Shown here: piece after piece, positions 30,524 through 38,866 of the stretch | How positions within the stretch are numbered: position 1 is the stretch's first letter | How the letters are laid out: each line of letters opens with the position of its first letter | Source: Phycisphaera mikurensis NBRC 102666 | GTDB lineage: Bacteria; Planctomycetota; Phycisphaerae; Phycisphaerales; SM1A02 | NCBI GenBank assembly: GCA_945878575.1 | Contig: CAMDUB010000013.1 | Span: 1-52,284 of the forward strand | Direction: 5' to 3' | DNA: 52,284 nucleotides | Position numbers and translations under genes: made by a program | The notes under the pieces: model-generated | The model's database searches: none | Told to the model about the DNA's origin: nothing | Seen by the model: the letters and a program-made list of their open reading frames with translations, nothing else

Positions 30524-31249
30524 TCATGCCGACGCAGCCGGAGGCCCACCAGCGGCAGCCCCCATTCGGTCAGCATGGTGGGAAATTGAGGACGCGATTC
30601 GCTCGCGAGCCTGCTGCAACTTCTGCTCATGCGCACGACGCTGCTTACTGCGCCACGCCAGAATGCGCCAGACCGCAAAGAGAACAATCGGTAGCAGCAG
30701 GAGAACCATGCCGCCTGCAAGTACCGGAACCCAAACAGCGAGCAAGGTGACAATCATTGCCAGCACTGTTTCAGCCATTCCGTAGATCGGGTTGAGCCAA
30801 CCAATGGTGAGCACTGAACTGGATACACGCCCGGCAATCGAAGCTGCCTCGACACCCGATGCGGTCGTCGCACCAACAATGATTCCGAGTGACCACGCAA
30901 CCGCCGGATGGAGAAGTGGCGTGGCTTGCAGCGCATCCGACACATCGCTCGGGATCATGATGTCCAGTTGGCTGGTCATCAACACTGCGCCTGCGATCGC
31001 CGCGAGCGGTGCCGCAAGCAGATCGAGTGCATGGTCAACCCATGGAACCAAGAATCCAACAATTTCAACAACGGTTGCAGTGCCAAAGAGCACAATCGCT
31101 GGGGTAGCGCCAAGCCACTCAAACGAAGGACCGACCACCAACATGTCCGCACGGACGGCGATCGATGCAACGAACAGCGGTAAGAACACTCTCAGCCCGC
31201 AGGCCGCAGAGAGTCCGAGTCCCGCACACAGTGCCATGAAGATCTGCAT
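30524..31249 (-). CDS. DUF4126-type integral membrane protein
   Basis: 241 residues from ATG 31249. Six or so hydrophobic segments; the N-terminal part LCAGLGLSAACGLRVFLPLFVASIAVRAD (a GLxAAxGxRxFLPL pattern), LVPWVDHALDLLAAPLAAIAGAVL and HPAVAWSLGIIVGATTASGVEAASIAGRVSSS fit the DUF4126 family, whose function is unknown. The C-terminus is a basic helix facing the cytoplasm (WRSKQRRAHEQKLQQARERIASSI). A TTG at 31276 overlapping the upstream gene's stop (TTGA) is an alternative start adding nine residues. Confidence 0.75.
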   Translation of the reverse strand: MQIFMALCAGLGLSAACGLRVFLPLFVASIAVRADMLVVGPSFEWLGATPAIVLFGTATVVEIVGFLVPWVDHALDLLAAPLAAIAGAVLMTSQLDIMIPSDVSDALQATPLLHPAVAWSLGIIVGATTASGVEAASIAGRVSSSVLTIGWLNPIYGMAETVLAMIVTLLAVWVPVLAGGMVLLLLPIVLFAVWRILAWRSKQRRAHEQKLQQARERIASSISHHADRMGAAAGGPPAASA

Positions 31250-31272
31250 GATGGGAGCGCCAGTGACGGCGC

Positions 31273-31590
31273 TCAACCCGCCTTTGCTTCGAGGTACTTC
31301 TCAACACTCTTGACGTCCGCAGCGATTTGCGGGGTCATACGGAGCGTGAAGGTGGCACCCTTTTCAACAAATACAACGCGGGTGCACTCTTCGCGAGCAA
31401 GCCAAATGCGACCAGCGCGGGCGGTGCGGCGATTGCCGCTGCGAAGGCGCTCGCGCTTGAGGCGGCTCAACGCTCCCTGCACGCCGGGGTTCATGCGCAT
31501 GAGACGAAGCAGCGTCTGCTGGCGACGGTGCTCGGCTGGAATTGCGGTGATGGTGAACTGGACGGTGGGGGTCGTGGCGGTGTTCGACAT
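31273..31590 (-). CDS. Small basic conserved protein of unknown function
   Basis: 105 residues from ATG 31590 with GGAG eight bases upstream; the frame continues upstream to 31686 without support. Sequence MSNTATTPTVQFTITAIPAEHRRQQTLLRLMRMNPGVQGALSRLKRERLRSGNRRTARAGRIWLAREECTRVV... is rich in Arg in the middle and ends in a helix. It might bind nucleic acid, but no known fold is recognised. It is the first gene of a short minus-strand cluster with the DUF4126 and the 248-residue protein. Confidence 0.65.
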   Translation of the reverse strand: MSNTATTPTVQFTITAIPAEHRRQQTLLRLMRMNPGVQGALSRLKRERLRSGNRRTARAGRIWLAREECTRVVFVEKGATFTLRMTPQIAADVKSVEKYLEAKAG

Positions 31591-31717
31591 AGTGTTCTCC
31601 TCGCGCAGGCAGGCTGCGCCGAGCCGCGTAGTGTAGCGGACCCCGCCGATGTCGCAAGCAGGAAAGTCATTCGTGCTTATCGGCACCTACGAACCGGCGC
31701 GCGGCTAGGCTTGTGCC

Positions 31718-32587
31718 ATGGCACAGGCAACCATCGGCTGGATCGGAACGGGCGTCATGGGGGTTTCCATGGCAAAGCATCTGATGGCAGCGGGTCACCC
31801 GCTGATCATCCATACGCGCACGCGAGCGCGGGCGGAGCCGCTGCTGGCAGCCGGCGCGCAATGGGCGGAATCGCCACTGGCGGTCGCTGAGCAGGCAGAG
31901 ATCGTCTGCTCCATGGTTGGCTACCCAGAAGATGTCGAAGCGACCCATCTGGGGCCACAGGGAACACTCAGCGCGGCGAAAGCCCCTGCTCTCTTGATTG
32001 ATTTCACCACCAGCAGCCCCGCCCTCGCCCAGCGGATTGCCGAACGCGGCGCGGCGCTGGGAACGCAAGCGATCGACGCACCCGTCTCCGGCGGCGATAT
32101 TGGCGCCCGGAATGCAACGCTATCGATCATGTGCGGCGGGACGGAAGCAGCGTTTCAGGCCGGGCGACCGGTTCTGGACCTCTTGGGCAAGACGGTGGTG
32201 CTGCAGGGCCCGGCAGGCGCGGGTCAGCACACCAAGATGGTCAATCAATTGCTGATTGCCGGCACCATGCTGGGGATGGCGGAGGCCCTTTCCTACGCCA
32301 AGAAGGCGGGTTTGAGTCCGGAGACGGTGCTGCAGTCGGTGGGAGGCGGGGCCGCAGCAAGCTGGTCGCTGACCAACTTGGCGCCACGAATTCTGAAATC
32401 TGACTTCGCACCCGGATTTTTCATCGAACACTTCCTGAAGGACCTTCGTATCGCGCTCGATGAAGCGCGTGCCTTGGGCCTGGACCTGCCCTGTGCCACC
32501 GCCGCTGAGCGTACCTATCGGGCGCTTGCGGAGGCTGGCTATGCACGCGCTGGGACACAGGCCATTGTTCACGCCTACGGGTGGTGA
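31718..32587 (+). CDS. NAD(P)-dependent beta-hydroxyacid dehydrogenase (3-hydroxyisobutyrate dehydrogenase family)
   Basis: 289 residues. N-terminal Rossmann fold IGWIGTGVMGVSMAKHLMAAGHPLIIHTRT; substrate-binding DAPVSGGDIGARNATLSIMCGG (about 117-138); catalytic Lys in GAGQHTKMVNQLLIAGTMLGMAEAL (about 167-192); and C-terminal KDLRIALDEARALGLDLP. This group includes 3-hydroxyisobutyrate, tartronate semialdehyde and glyoxylate reductases, so the substrate remains open. Soluble, cytoplasmic. It lies just upstream of the Bat operon but is separated by 56 bases and is probably unrelated. Confidence 0.88.
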   Translation: MAQATIGWIGTGVMGVSMAKHLMAAGHPLIIHTRTRARAEPLLAAGAQWAESPLAVAEQAEIVCSMVGYPEDVEATHLGPQGTLSAAKAPALLIDFTTSSPALAQRIAERGAALGTQAIDAPVSGGDIGARNATLSIMCGGTEAAFQAGRPVLDLLGKTVVLQGPAGAGQHTKMVNQLLIAGTMLGMAEALSYAKKAGLSPETVLQSVGGGAAASWSLTNLAPRILKSDFAPGFFIEHFLKDLRIALDEARALGLDLPCATAAERTYRALAEAGYARAGTQAIVHAYGW

Positions 32588-32643
32588 ACGAATATCCTGA
32601 TCCCCTTAACACTCACTCTGACTGATCTCCAACGAAGAACACT

Positions 32644-33645
32644 ATGACCACCATCACCCAACACGATATCGGTGCCATCGAGCAGAAGGTCAAGGCGGCA
32701 CATCCGCCCTTCGCACTCCTGAAGCAAGAGTTACAGCAAGTTATTGTCGGGCAGCATGAGTTGCTCGAAGGATTGATCATCGGGCTGCTGTGCAATGGTC
32801 ACATTCTCATTGAAGGCGTACCGGGCCTTGCAAAGACCACCGCAGTGGCAACACTTGCAGCCGCCATTCGCACTTCGTTTCATCGAATCCAGTTCACGCC
32901 GGACTTGTTGCCTTCCGACTTGATTGGAACCATGGTGTACAGCCCCGCCACGCATGAATTCAGCGTGAAAAAGGGTCCGGTGTTCGCCAACATTGTGCTG
33001 GCAGATGAAATCAACCGCGCGCCCGCCAAGGTGCAGAGTGCGCTGCTCGAAGCGATGCAGGAACGGCAAGTGACCATCGGCGGCGAGACATTCAAGATGG
33101 ACGATCCATTCTTGGTGCTGGCGACGCAAAATCCAATTGAACAAGAAGGCACCTACCCGCTTCCAGAGGCACAGGTGGATCGCTTCCTGCTGAAGATTGT
33201 GATCACCTATCCAACGCGTACCGAGGAGCGACAGATTCTTGATCGCATGTCGCGCACCACTGGAAAGATCTCCGTGAAGCCGGTCATGCAGCCGGAGGAG
33301 ATTCGCGCGGCGCGTGCGGTTGTTGATGAGATCTTTGTGGATGACAGCATCAAGGACTACATCGTGTCCCTGGTGGTAGCGAGCCGCGATCCCGCCGCTT
33401 ACAAAGTGCCCGTGAAAGACTTGCTGCAATACGGGGCATCGCCACGCGCAACGCTGGCACTTGCACAAGCGGCGCGCGCCAAGGCATTCTTGGATGGGCG
33501 CGGATTTGTAGTTCCACAAGATGTCAAGGATGTGGCGCATGCAGTGCTCCGTCATCGCTTGGGGCTGAGCTATGAAGCCGAAGCGCTGGAGAAGTCATCG
33601 GACGATGTGGTGCGCGCGTTGCTTGAGCATGTCCCCGTTCCCTGA
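32644..33645 (+). CDS. moxR: MoxR-family AAA+ ATPase (BatI-type)
   Basis: 333 residues. Walker A EGVPGLAKTTAVATLA (about 58-73), Walker B IVLADEINRAPAKVQSALLEAMQERQVTI, sensor 1 LVLATQNPIEQEGTYPLPEAQVDRF, and the C-terminal helical lid with SPRATLALAQAARAKAFLDGR. MoxR ATPases are cytoplasmic chaperones that remodel or activate von Willebrand A partners; here the partners are encoded directly downstream. First gene of the Bat operon, eight bases before the DUF58 gene. Confidence 0.95.
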   Translation: MTTITQHDIGAIEQKVKAAHPPFALLKQELQQVIVGQHELLEGLIIGLLCNGHILIEGVPGLAKTTAVATLAAAIRTSFHRIQFTPDLLPSDLIGTMVYSPATHEFSVKKGPVFANIVLADEINRAPAKVQSALLEAMQERQVTIGGETFKMDDPFLVLATQNPIEQEGTYPLPEAQVDRFLLKIVITYPTRTEERQILDRMSRTTGKISVKPVMQPEEIRAARAVVDEIFVDDSIKDYIVSLVVASRDPAAYKVPVKDLLQYGASPRATLALAQAARAKAFLDGRGFVVPQDVKDVAHAVLRHRLGLSYEAEALEKSSDDVVRALLEHVPVP

Positions 33646-33653
33646 TCAGTGCC

Positions 33654-34559
33654 ATGCAGACGTCTGAATTGCTTCGCAAGGTTCGCCGCATCGAAATCCG
33701 CACGTCACACCTGGTGAGTGACGTGATGGCTGGCCAATTCCGTTCCGCCTTCAAGGGACGCGGAATGGAATTCGAAGAAGTCCGCCCGTACCAGTACGGC
33801 GACGACGTTCGTTCTATTGATTGGAACGTGAGTGCGCGCACCGGCTTTCCGCACGTCAAACTGTTCCGCGAAGAGCGCGAGCTCACCGTCATGCTGGCGG
33901 TTGATCTCAGTGGTTCGCTTTCATTTGGAACGCATGCCCAACTCAAGCGCGAGTTGGCTGCGGAAATTGCTGCCACGATCGCGTTCAGTGCCATTCGATC
34001 CAATGATCGCGTCGGCCTGGTGTGCTTTACTGACCGTGTGGAGCGCGTTGTTCCGCCGCGCAAGGGTTCGCGTCATGTGTTGCGGATCGTGCGTGATCTC
34101 TTGGGATTTGAGCCAAGTAGCCAGGGCACGGACATCGGCGGTGCCATTGCTGAGGCAACTCGCATGTTGAGCCGGCGCTCGGTGCTCTTTGTAGTGAGCG
34201 ATTGGCGTTCCAATACTGTCTCGGCCAAGGGCGGCGAGCCATGGGAAGACGCGCTGCGCATCGCGCGCATGAAGCATGATGTGATTCCGGTTCTGATTCG
34301 CGATCGCCGTGAACATGCGATGCCAGCACTTGGTCTTGCTGAATTCATGGACGAAGAAACTGGCGAGTGCATCGTGGTGGACCTTGGATCCAAGGCGGTA
34401 CGCAATCGATTTGCGCAACTGGCTGCGGCGGAGGGATCACTGCTTGATGAAACGCTTCGCAAGCTGCGCTCAGAGGCCATCCGCGTGGAGACGGGTGGGG
34501 ACTTTGTTGCACCACTCACTACGTTCTTCCGCCGCCGCGAGGCACGGAGGGCACGATGA
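33654..34559 (+). CDS. DUF58 protein with von Willebrand A-like domain (Bat operon)
   Basis: 301 residues, no membrane segment. The DUF58 signature GRGMEFEEVRPYQYGDDVRSIDWNVSARTGFPHVKLFREERELTVMLAVDLSGSLSFG spans about 36-90; DLSGS is the DxSxS metal site. Usual position in Bat operons is straight after moxR. It may bridge the ATPase to the membrane complex. It overlaps the next gene by four bases (ATGA). Confidence 0.92.
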   Translation: MQTSELLRKVRRIEIRTSHLVSDVMAGQFRSAFKGRGMEFEEVRPYQYGDDVRSIDWNVSARTGFPHVKLFREERELTVMLAVDLSGSLSFGTHAQLKRELAAEIAATIAFSAIRSNDRVGLVCFTDRVERVVPPRKGSRHVLRIVRDLLGFEPSSQGTDIGGAIAEATRMLSRRSVLFVVSDWRSNTVSAKGGEPWEDALRIARMKHDVIPVLIRDRREHAMPALGLAEFMDEETGECIVVDLGSKAVRNRFAQLAAAEGSLLDETLRKLRSEAIRVETGGDFVAPLTTFFRRREARRAR

Positions 34560-35554
34560 AGAACTCGCGTGCGATCGTGGTCAGTCTGGCGCTCGGATTG
34601 AGCGGAGCAGCGTTCGCCCAAGATCCGGCGCTTGCTCCACGTGCGACCGGCCGCGCTACGGAGCGGGCACCCGCGCAATCGCGTGTGCGGCAGGAAGTCA
34701 AAGAGGGCCCACTCAGCGTGGTGCGAATAGTTGATGCGCAACAGTGGCAAACAGGCGCACCCATCACCATGCAGATCTCTGTCATTGCGCCGGACGGAAT
34801 GTCGCTGCAACTGCCGGAGATTGGCAGCACGTTCGGGCCATTTGATGTGCGACCGTCGCGCAGCCAACCAGCAAGCACGGGCAAAGCAGGCATGGTTGTA
34901 GAACTGGTGGCATGGGAGGCCGGCCCACTTGAGATTCCTGCGATCACCGTTTCGATGACCAGTGCTGACGGAACAAAGACCACCGCAACGGTTCCAGCAA
35001 CAAGCGTCACACTGACATCGCTCATTGGCAGCGAGCTTCCGCTGACTGAACTTGCATCGGAGATCCGCGGCCCCGTGGAGATTGACACGCGCGCGTGGTG
35101 GTGGTGGGCCATTGCTGCCGGCGCAACCGTGGCGGCGGGGGCGTTCGTGTGGTGGCTGATGCGCCGCCCAACGCAGCAGCCCGTGGTGACTCCGGTAGCG
35201 CCGGGCGAATGGGCGCGACGCGAGTTTGACCTCTTGGAATCGCAACGGCTTCCCGAGCGGGGCGATGTAGAAGGATTCTTTGTGCGGCTCTCGGATGTGG
35301 TTCGCACCTACGTGGAGCGGCGCTATCAGATTGCAGCGCCCGATCAGACCACGCAGGAATTCTTAAGCCAAGCGGCGCACCATCCTGATCTTGCTGGTGA
35401 CAATGAACGAACCCTTGGCGCATTCTTACGCAGTGCGGACATGGTGAAATTTGCCGCCGCGCGCCCCGCATCCGACACCTGCGCACACGCGCTCACGGCC
35501 ATGCGCGGATTTGTGGAGCGAACCGCCCCGCCCACAAGCGAGGTGGAGCCATGA
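34556..35554 (+). CDS. BatD-like/DUF4381-like membrane protein (Bat operon)
   Basis: 332 residues: signal peptide (MKNSRAIVVSLALGLSGAAFAQ), a periplasmic immunoglobulin-like region resembling the start of BatD (VRIVDAQQWQTGAPITMQISVIAPDGMSLQLPEIGSTFGPFDV), one membrane span (WWWWAIAAGATVAAGAFVWWLM, about 182-203) and a cytoplasmic helical tail (EWARREFDLLESQRLPERGDVEGFFVRLSDVVRTYVERRYQI). In other Bat operons a DUF4381 protein takes this place. It overlaps its neighbours at both ends by four bases. Confidence 0.82.
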   Translation: MKNSRAIVVSLALGLSGAAFAQDPALAPRATGRATERAPAQSRVRQEVKEGPLSVVRIVDAQQWQTGAPITMQISVIAPDGMSLQLPEIGSTFGPFDVRPSRSQPASTGKAGMVVELVAWEAGPLEIPAITVSMTSADGTKTTATVPATSVTLTSLIGSELPLTELASEIRGPVEIDTRAWWWWAIAAGATVAAGAFVWWLMRRPTQQPVVTPVAPGEWARREFDLLESQRLPERGDVEGFFVRLSDVVRTYVERRYQIAAPDQTTQEFLSQAAHHPDLAGDNERTLGAFLRSADMVKFAAARPASDTCAHALTAMRGFVERTAPPTSEVEP

Positions 35555-36636
35555 ACGGATTTCATGAGGGTAGCGTGTGGTGGCTTCTCTTGCTATTGGC
35601 GGTGCCGCTCGCTTGGATTGCTGTTGCGCGTCCACGTTGGCGTGCAACCATCGGCTTCCCTTCGGTGGCGCCGTTGCGTGCAGCGGGCGCAACATTTGTT
35701 TCACGCACGTGGTGGTTGCCACTGGTGCTACGAATGGCGGCACTGGCAACGCTGGCGGTTTGCATGGCTCGACCCATCAAGGCCAACGAGCAGACGCGTG
35801 TCTACGTTGAAGGCGTAGCCATTGAGATAGTGGTCGATCGATCAAGCTCCATGCTGGCGATGGACTTCCAGAAGGATGGCCAACGCGCGGACCGATTGAC
35901 GGCACTGAAAGAAGTGGCGGGGAAGTTCATCCTTGGCGGCGGTGGACTTGATGGTCGCCCCGGCGACCTGATTGGGCTCATTGCGTTCGCCCGCTATGCG
36001 GACAGCCTGTGCCCGCTGACACTTGATCATGATTATTTGGTGCAGGTGCTTGATGATATTGCCGTGGCTGGCAATCGTGGCGAAGACGGCACCGCCATCG
36101 GCGAAGCGGTCGCGCTGGCTGCAGAGCGGCTCCGCGATGCCACGGAGCGCGGCGGCGACCTTCCCAAGCCGAAGAGCAAGGTGATCATCTTGCTGACCGA
36201 CGGTGAAAACAACGCCGGCGACATTGCCCCGACCACGGCTGCTGAAATTTGCAAGACCTACGGAATCACCCTGTACACCGTTGGAATGGGAACCATCGGC
36301 GAAGCGCCCTACCCCATGCAAACGCCGTTCGGTGGCACTCGGCTGGTACCAGTGCCGGTGAACATCGATGAGAAACTCTTGAGAGAGATGGCATCACTCA
36401 CGGGCGGCCAGTACTTCCGTGCGACGGATTCCAACAGCTTGGAGTCGATTTACGAAACCATCAATCGACTTGAAAAGACCACCACGGAACAGCGCCGCTA
36501 CTTGCAGTATCGCGACCTGGCTGTTGAAGGTTCTGACATTGCTGGCGTGCGCGTCGCTCCATTGCTGTTGATTGCGTTCTTCTTGATCGCGACAGAACTA
36601 CTCCTTGCGCAGACACGGTGGAGGATGTTGCCATGA
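35551..36636 (+). CDS. batA: BatA-like von Willebrand A protein
   Basis: 361 residues: two N-terminal membrane segments (VWWLLLLLAVPLAWIAVA and WWLPLVLRMAALATLAVCMA), a VWA domain with MIDAS VDRSSSMLAMDF (DxSxS), the Thr of DGTAIGEAVALAAERL and DGENNAGDIAP, and a C-terminal span (VAPLLLIAFFLIATELLLA). Family knowledge: BatA and BatB form a complex in Bacteroides and Leptospira linked to oxygen and oxidative stress tolerance. Starts and ends in ATGA overlaps, so translated in step with its neighbours. Confidence 0.92.
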   Translation: MNGFHEGSVWWLLLLLAVPLAWIAVARPRWRATIGFPSVAPLRAAGATFVSRTWWLPLVLRMAALATLAVCMARPIKANEQTRVYVEGVAIEIVVDRSSSMLAMDFQKDGQRADRLTALKEVAGKFILGGGGLDGRPGDLIGLIAFARYADSLCPLTLDHDYLVQVLDDIAVAGNRGEDGTAIGEAVALAAERLRDATERGGDLPKPKSKVIILLTDGENNAGDIAPTTAAEICKTYGITLYTVGMGTIGEAPYPMQTPFGGTRLVPVPVNIDEKLLREMASLTGGQYFRATDSNSLESIYETINRLEKTTTEQRRYLQYRDLAVEGSDIAGVRVAPLLLIAFFLIATELLLAQTRWRMLP

Positions 36637-37682
36637 ATCCCATGGACTTCACATTTGCCAATCCAGCGGCGCTCAACTGGGCGTGGGCAGTGTTGGCTCT
36701 GCTGGCTTTGGTGTTGATCAGAACCCGTGGTCGCGCGCGCGCGATGGCTGCCTTCGCCGATGCACCGCTCCTGCGGACCATCGCTCCCCGTGCGAATTCG
36801 GCGCGCCCGTTTGTGCGTGCGCTGCTCACGGTGGCGGCATTGGCCGTGCTGGTTCCGGCGCTGATGGATCCACGGTGGGGTGCGCAAGTGGAAGAGGTGA
36901 AGCGACGCGGCGCTGACGTCTTCTTTGTGATGGATGTGAGCCGCTCCATGACCGCGCAAGATGCAACGCCTGATCGCCTTTCACGCGCCCGCCAGTTTGT
37001 GGAGGAAACCGTTGAGTCGTTGGGTGGGGATCGCATCGGTCTCATTGAGTTTGCGGGCACTGCTGCCATGCGCGTCCCGCTCACACTGAATTACGGCGCG
37101 TTCCGCACCACGCTGGCGGAACTGGTGCCGCTCTCAGGTGCACGCGGTGGTACCGCATTGGCAAATGCCATCGCCCTGGCGGCCGCAAGTTTCCCGCCGG
37201 CATCGGCAGGCAGCCGTGCCATCATCATTATCTCTGACGGCGAAGATCTTGACGATGGTGATGCTGATCCAGTGGCCACTGCCAAGGAAGTGTTGGAGAA
37301 GGACGGTGTCCACGTCTATGCGATTGGCATTGGTGACTCGCGTGAAGGCGCGCGCATTCCGGAGTCGCGTGGCAAAGATGGGGTGCGGTACTTGGTGTTC
37401 GATGGCCAAGAAGTCTGGACCAAGTTGGACGAACGCGTCCTGCGCGAAACGGCCCTCGCGGGCGGTGGCGCGTTCATCCCAGCCGGGACTGGTCGCGTTG
37501 ATATGGCGCGTGCCTATGCGCAAACAGTCGGCGCACTGGAGCGCAAGGAGTTTGAAGACGCAACCGTGACGCGGCGCACTCCGCGCTTTCAATGGTTTGC
37601 TGGCCTGGCGTTTATCGTTCTCTTGGTTGGCAGCATGATTCCTGCGCGCCGCGCACCGAAAGCGGAGGGAATTCCGCAATGA
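36633..37682 (+). CDS. batB: BatB-like von Willebrand A protein
   Basis: 349 residues from ATG 36633. Two N-terminal hydrophobic segments (LNWAWAVLALLALVLI and FVRALLTVAALAVLVPALM), VWA MIDAS FVMDVSRSMTAQDATPDRLSRARQF, then FAGTAAMRVPLTLNYGAFRTTLAEL, IIIISDGEDLDDGDADPVATAKEVLEKDGVHVYAIGIGD, and a C-terminal span (WFAGLAFIVLLVGSMIP). It is a paralogue of the preceding BatA, and the partner expected in one membrane complex. ATGA overlaps at both ends. Confidence 0.92.
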   Translation: MNPMDFTFANPAALNWAWAVLALLALVLIRTRGRARAMAAFADAPLLRTIAPRANSARPFVRALLTVAALAVLVPALMDPRWGAQVEEVKRRGADVFFVMDVSRSMTAQDATPDRLSRARQFVEETVESLGGDRIGLIEFAGTAAMRVPLTLNYGAFRTTLAELVPLSGARGGTALANAIALAAASFPPASAGSRAIIIISDGEDLDDGDADPVATAKEVLEKDGVHVYAIGIGDSREGARIPESRGKDGVRYLVFDGQEVWTKLDERVLRETALAGGGAFIPAGTGRVDMARAYAQTVGALERKEFEDATVTRRTPRFQWFAGLAFIVLLVGSMIPARRAPKAEGIPQ

Positions 37683-38866
37683 ATCGAAACACGTCCATCG
37701 CACTTCTGCTCGCTGTAAGCATCACCGTTCCGGTGAGCGCTCAAGCGAATTCCGCACAGCGTCCATCCAGTGGGCCGGTTGTCGCGAAGACGCCTGCGCC
37801 ACCGGATGCGCCGACGATCGCGCCAGGCGCTGCGACCGAGCGTGCACCCGAGCGTGCCGCCGAACCCGTCGACTTTCGCAGCGCTGCTCGCGCTGGCGAG
37901 GTGGCACTCCAAAGCGGTGACTTTGCGGGAGCCGCTGCTTCCTATGAAGCCGCACTTGCAGCACGACCCGATGCCGCCGACGCGGCCTACAACTTGGGCG
38001 TTGCGCTGTACAAAGCGGGCAAGTTCCAGGATGCAGCAAAGGCCTTCGCACGCGCGAGCACTTCAGCATCCAACGGTGAACGTACGGACGCTGCATTGAG
38101 CGCCTCAAGCCTGTACAACCGTGCTGCGAGTTTCTACAGCGCTACCAGATCACAGGCAGAAGCGGCGCAACGCATGCTGGAAACGCAACGCGCTGCAACG
38201 GATGCCGAGCCCAAGGAAGGCCAAGAGGCGCCGATCGATCCGGAAGCGCTCAAGCAAGCAATTGCAGATGCAAACAAGAGTCTTGGCGGCTTCAAGGACG
38301 CGGCCTACGCGGACCCCAATGATCTAGAGTCACGCGCCAATGCTGAGCAAAGCCTGCGCCTCGTTCGTGCCTTGGAGGAACTGAAGAAGCAACAGGACGA
38401 GAAGCAGAAGCAGGACGAGAAACAAGATCAAGGCGATAAGCAAGATCAAGACGACAAGAAGGATCAGAGCGATAAGCAAGATCAGGGCGACAAGAAGGAT
38501 CAGAGCGACAAGCAAGATCAAGGCGACAAGAAGGATCAGAGCGACAAGCAAGATCAGGGCGACAAGAAGGATCAGGACGACAAGAAAGACAAGGGCGACA
38601 AGGACAAGAAGGACAAGGACAAAGAGGACCAGCAAGATCCGAAGGAACAGCCAAACAAGGACGGGAAGTCCCCGGATGAGCAACAGCCTCCTGAGCAGCC
38701 ACAGCCCGGCGAGCCCGGACAGGCAAAGGATGGTCAAATGACCAAGGATCAGGCCGATCGCCTCCTGCAGTCGGTCCGCGATCGCGAACGTGAACGGCGC
38801 GCTGCGCAAGAACGCAAAGTGCAAGCCGAGGCCGCACGCGGCCGCAAGCCGATCAAGGACTGGTGA
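37679..38866 (+). CDS. batC: BatC-like TPR protein with long charged repeat
   Basis: 395 residues from ATG 37679. Signal peptide (MNRNTSIALLLAVSITVPVSAQ), TPRs at about 60-150 (AARAGEVALQSGDFAGAAASYEAALAARPDAADAAYNLGVALYKAGKFQDAAKAFARA), then about 130 residues almost only of D, K, Q, E and G, with a 12-residue unit (DKQDQGDKKDQS) repeated. The C-terminus MTKDQADRLLQSVRDRERERRA is the conserved BatC ending. Exported, predicted periplasmic. The charged tract is probably disordered. The stop overlaps the batD start as GTGA. Confidence 0.88.
   Translation: MNRNTSIALLLAVSITVPVSAQANSAQRPSSGPVVAKTPAPPDAPTIAPGAATERAPERAAEPVDFRSAARAGEVALQSGDFAGAAASYEAALAARPDAADAAYNLGVALYKAGKFQDAAKAFARASTSASNGERTDAALSASSLYNRAASFYSATRSQAEAAQRMLETQRAATDAEPKEGQEAPIDPEALKQAIADANKSLGGFKDAAYADPNDLESRANAEQSLRLVRALEELKKQQDEKQKQDEKQDQGDKQDQDDKKDQSDKQDQGDKKDQSDKQDQGDKKDQSDKQDQGDKKDQDDKKDKGDKDKKDKDKEDQQDPKEQPNKDGKSPDEQQPPEQPQPGEPGQAKDGQMTKDQADRLLQSVRDRERERRAAQERKVQAEAARGRKPIKDW
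38435..38578 (+). repeat. Four 36-base tandem repeats inside batC
   Basis: Four consecutive 36-base copies (38435, 38471, 38507, 38543), nearly identical at the DNA level, encode the 12-residue unit DKQDQGDKKDQS. Flanking sequence is a degenerate continuation. A multiple of three, so copy number can change in frame. Confidence 0.9.

Noticed and set aside
38435-38578. CRISPR-like array
   Set aside because: Units are contiguous with no spacers, and they encode a low-complexity part of BatC in frame.
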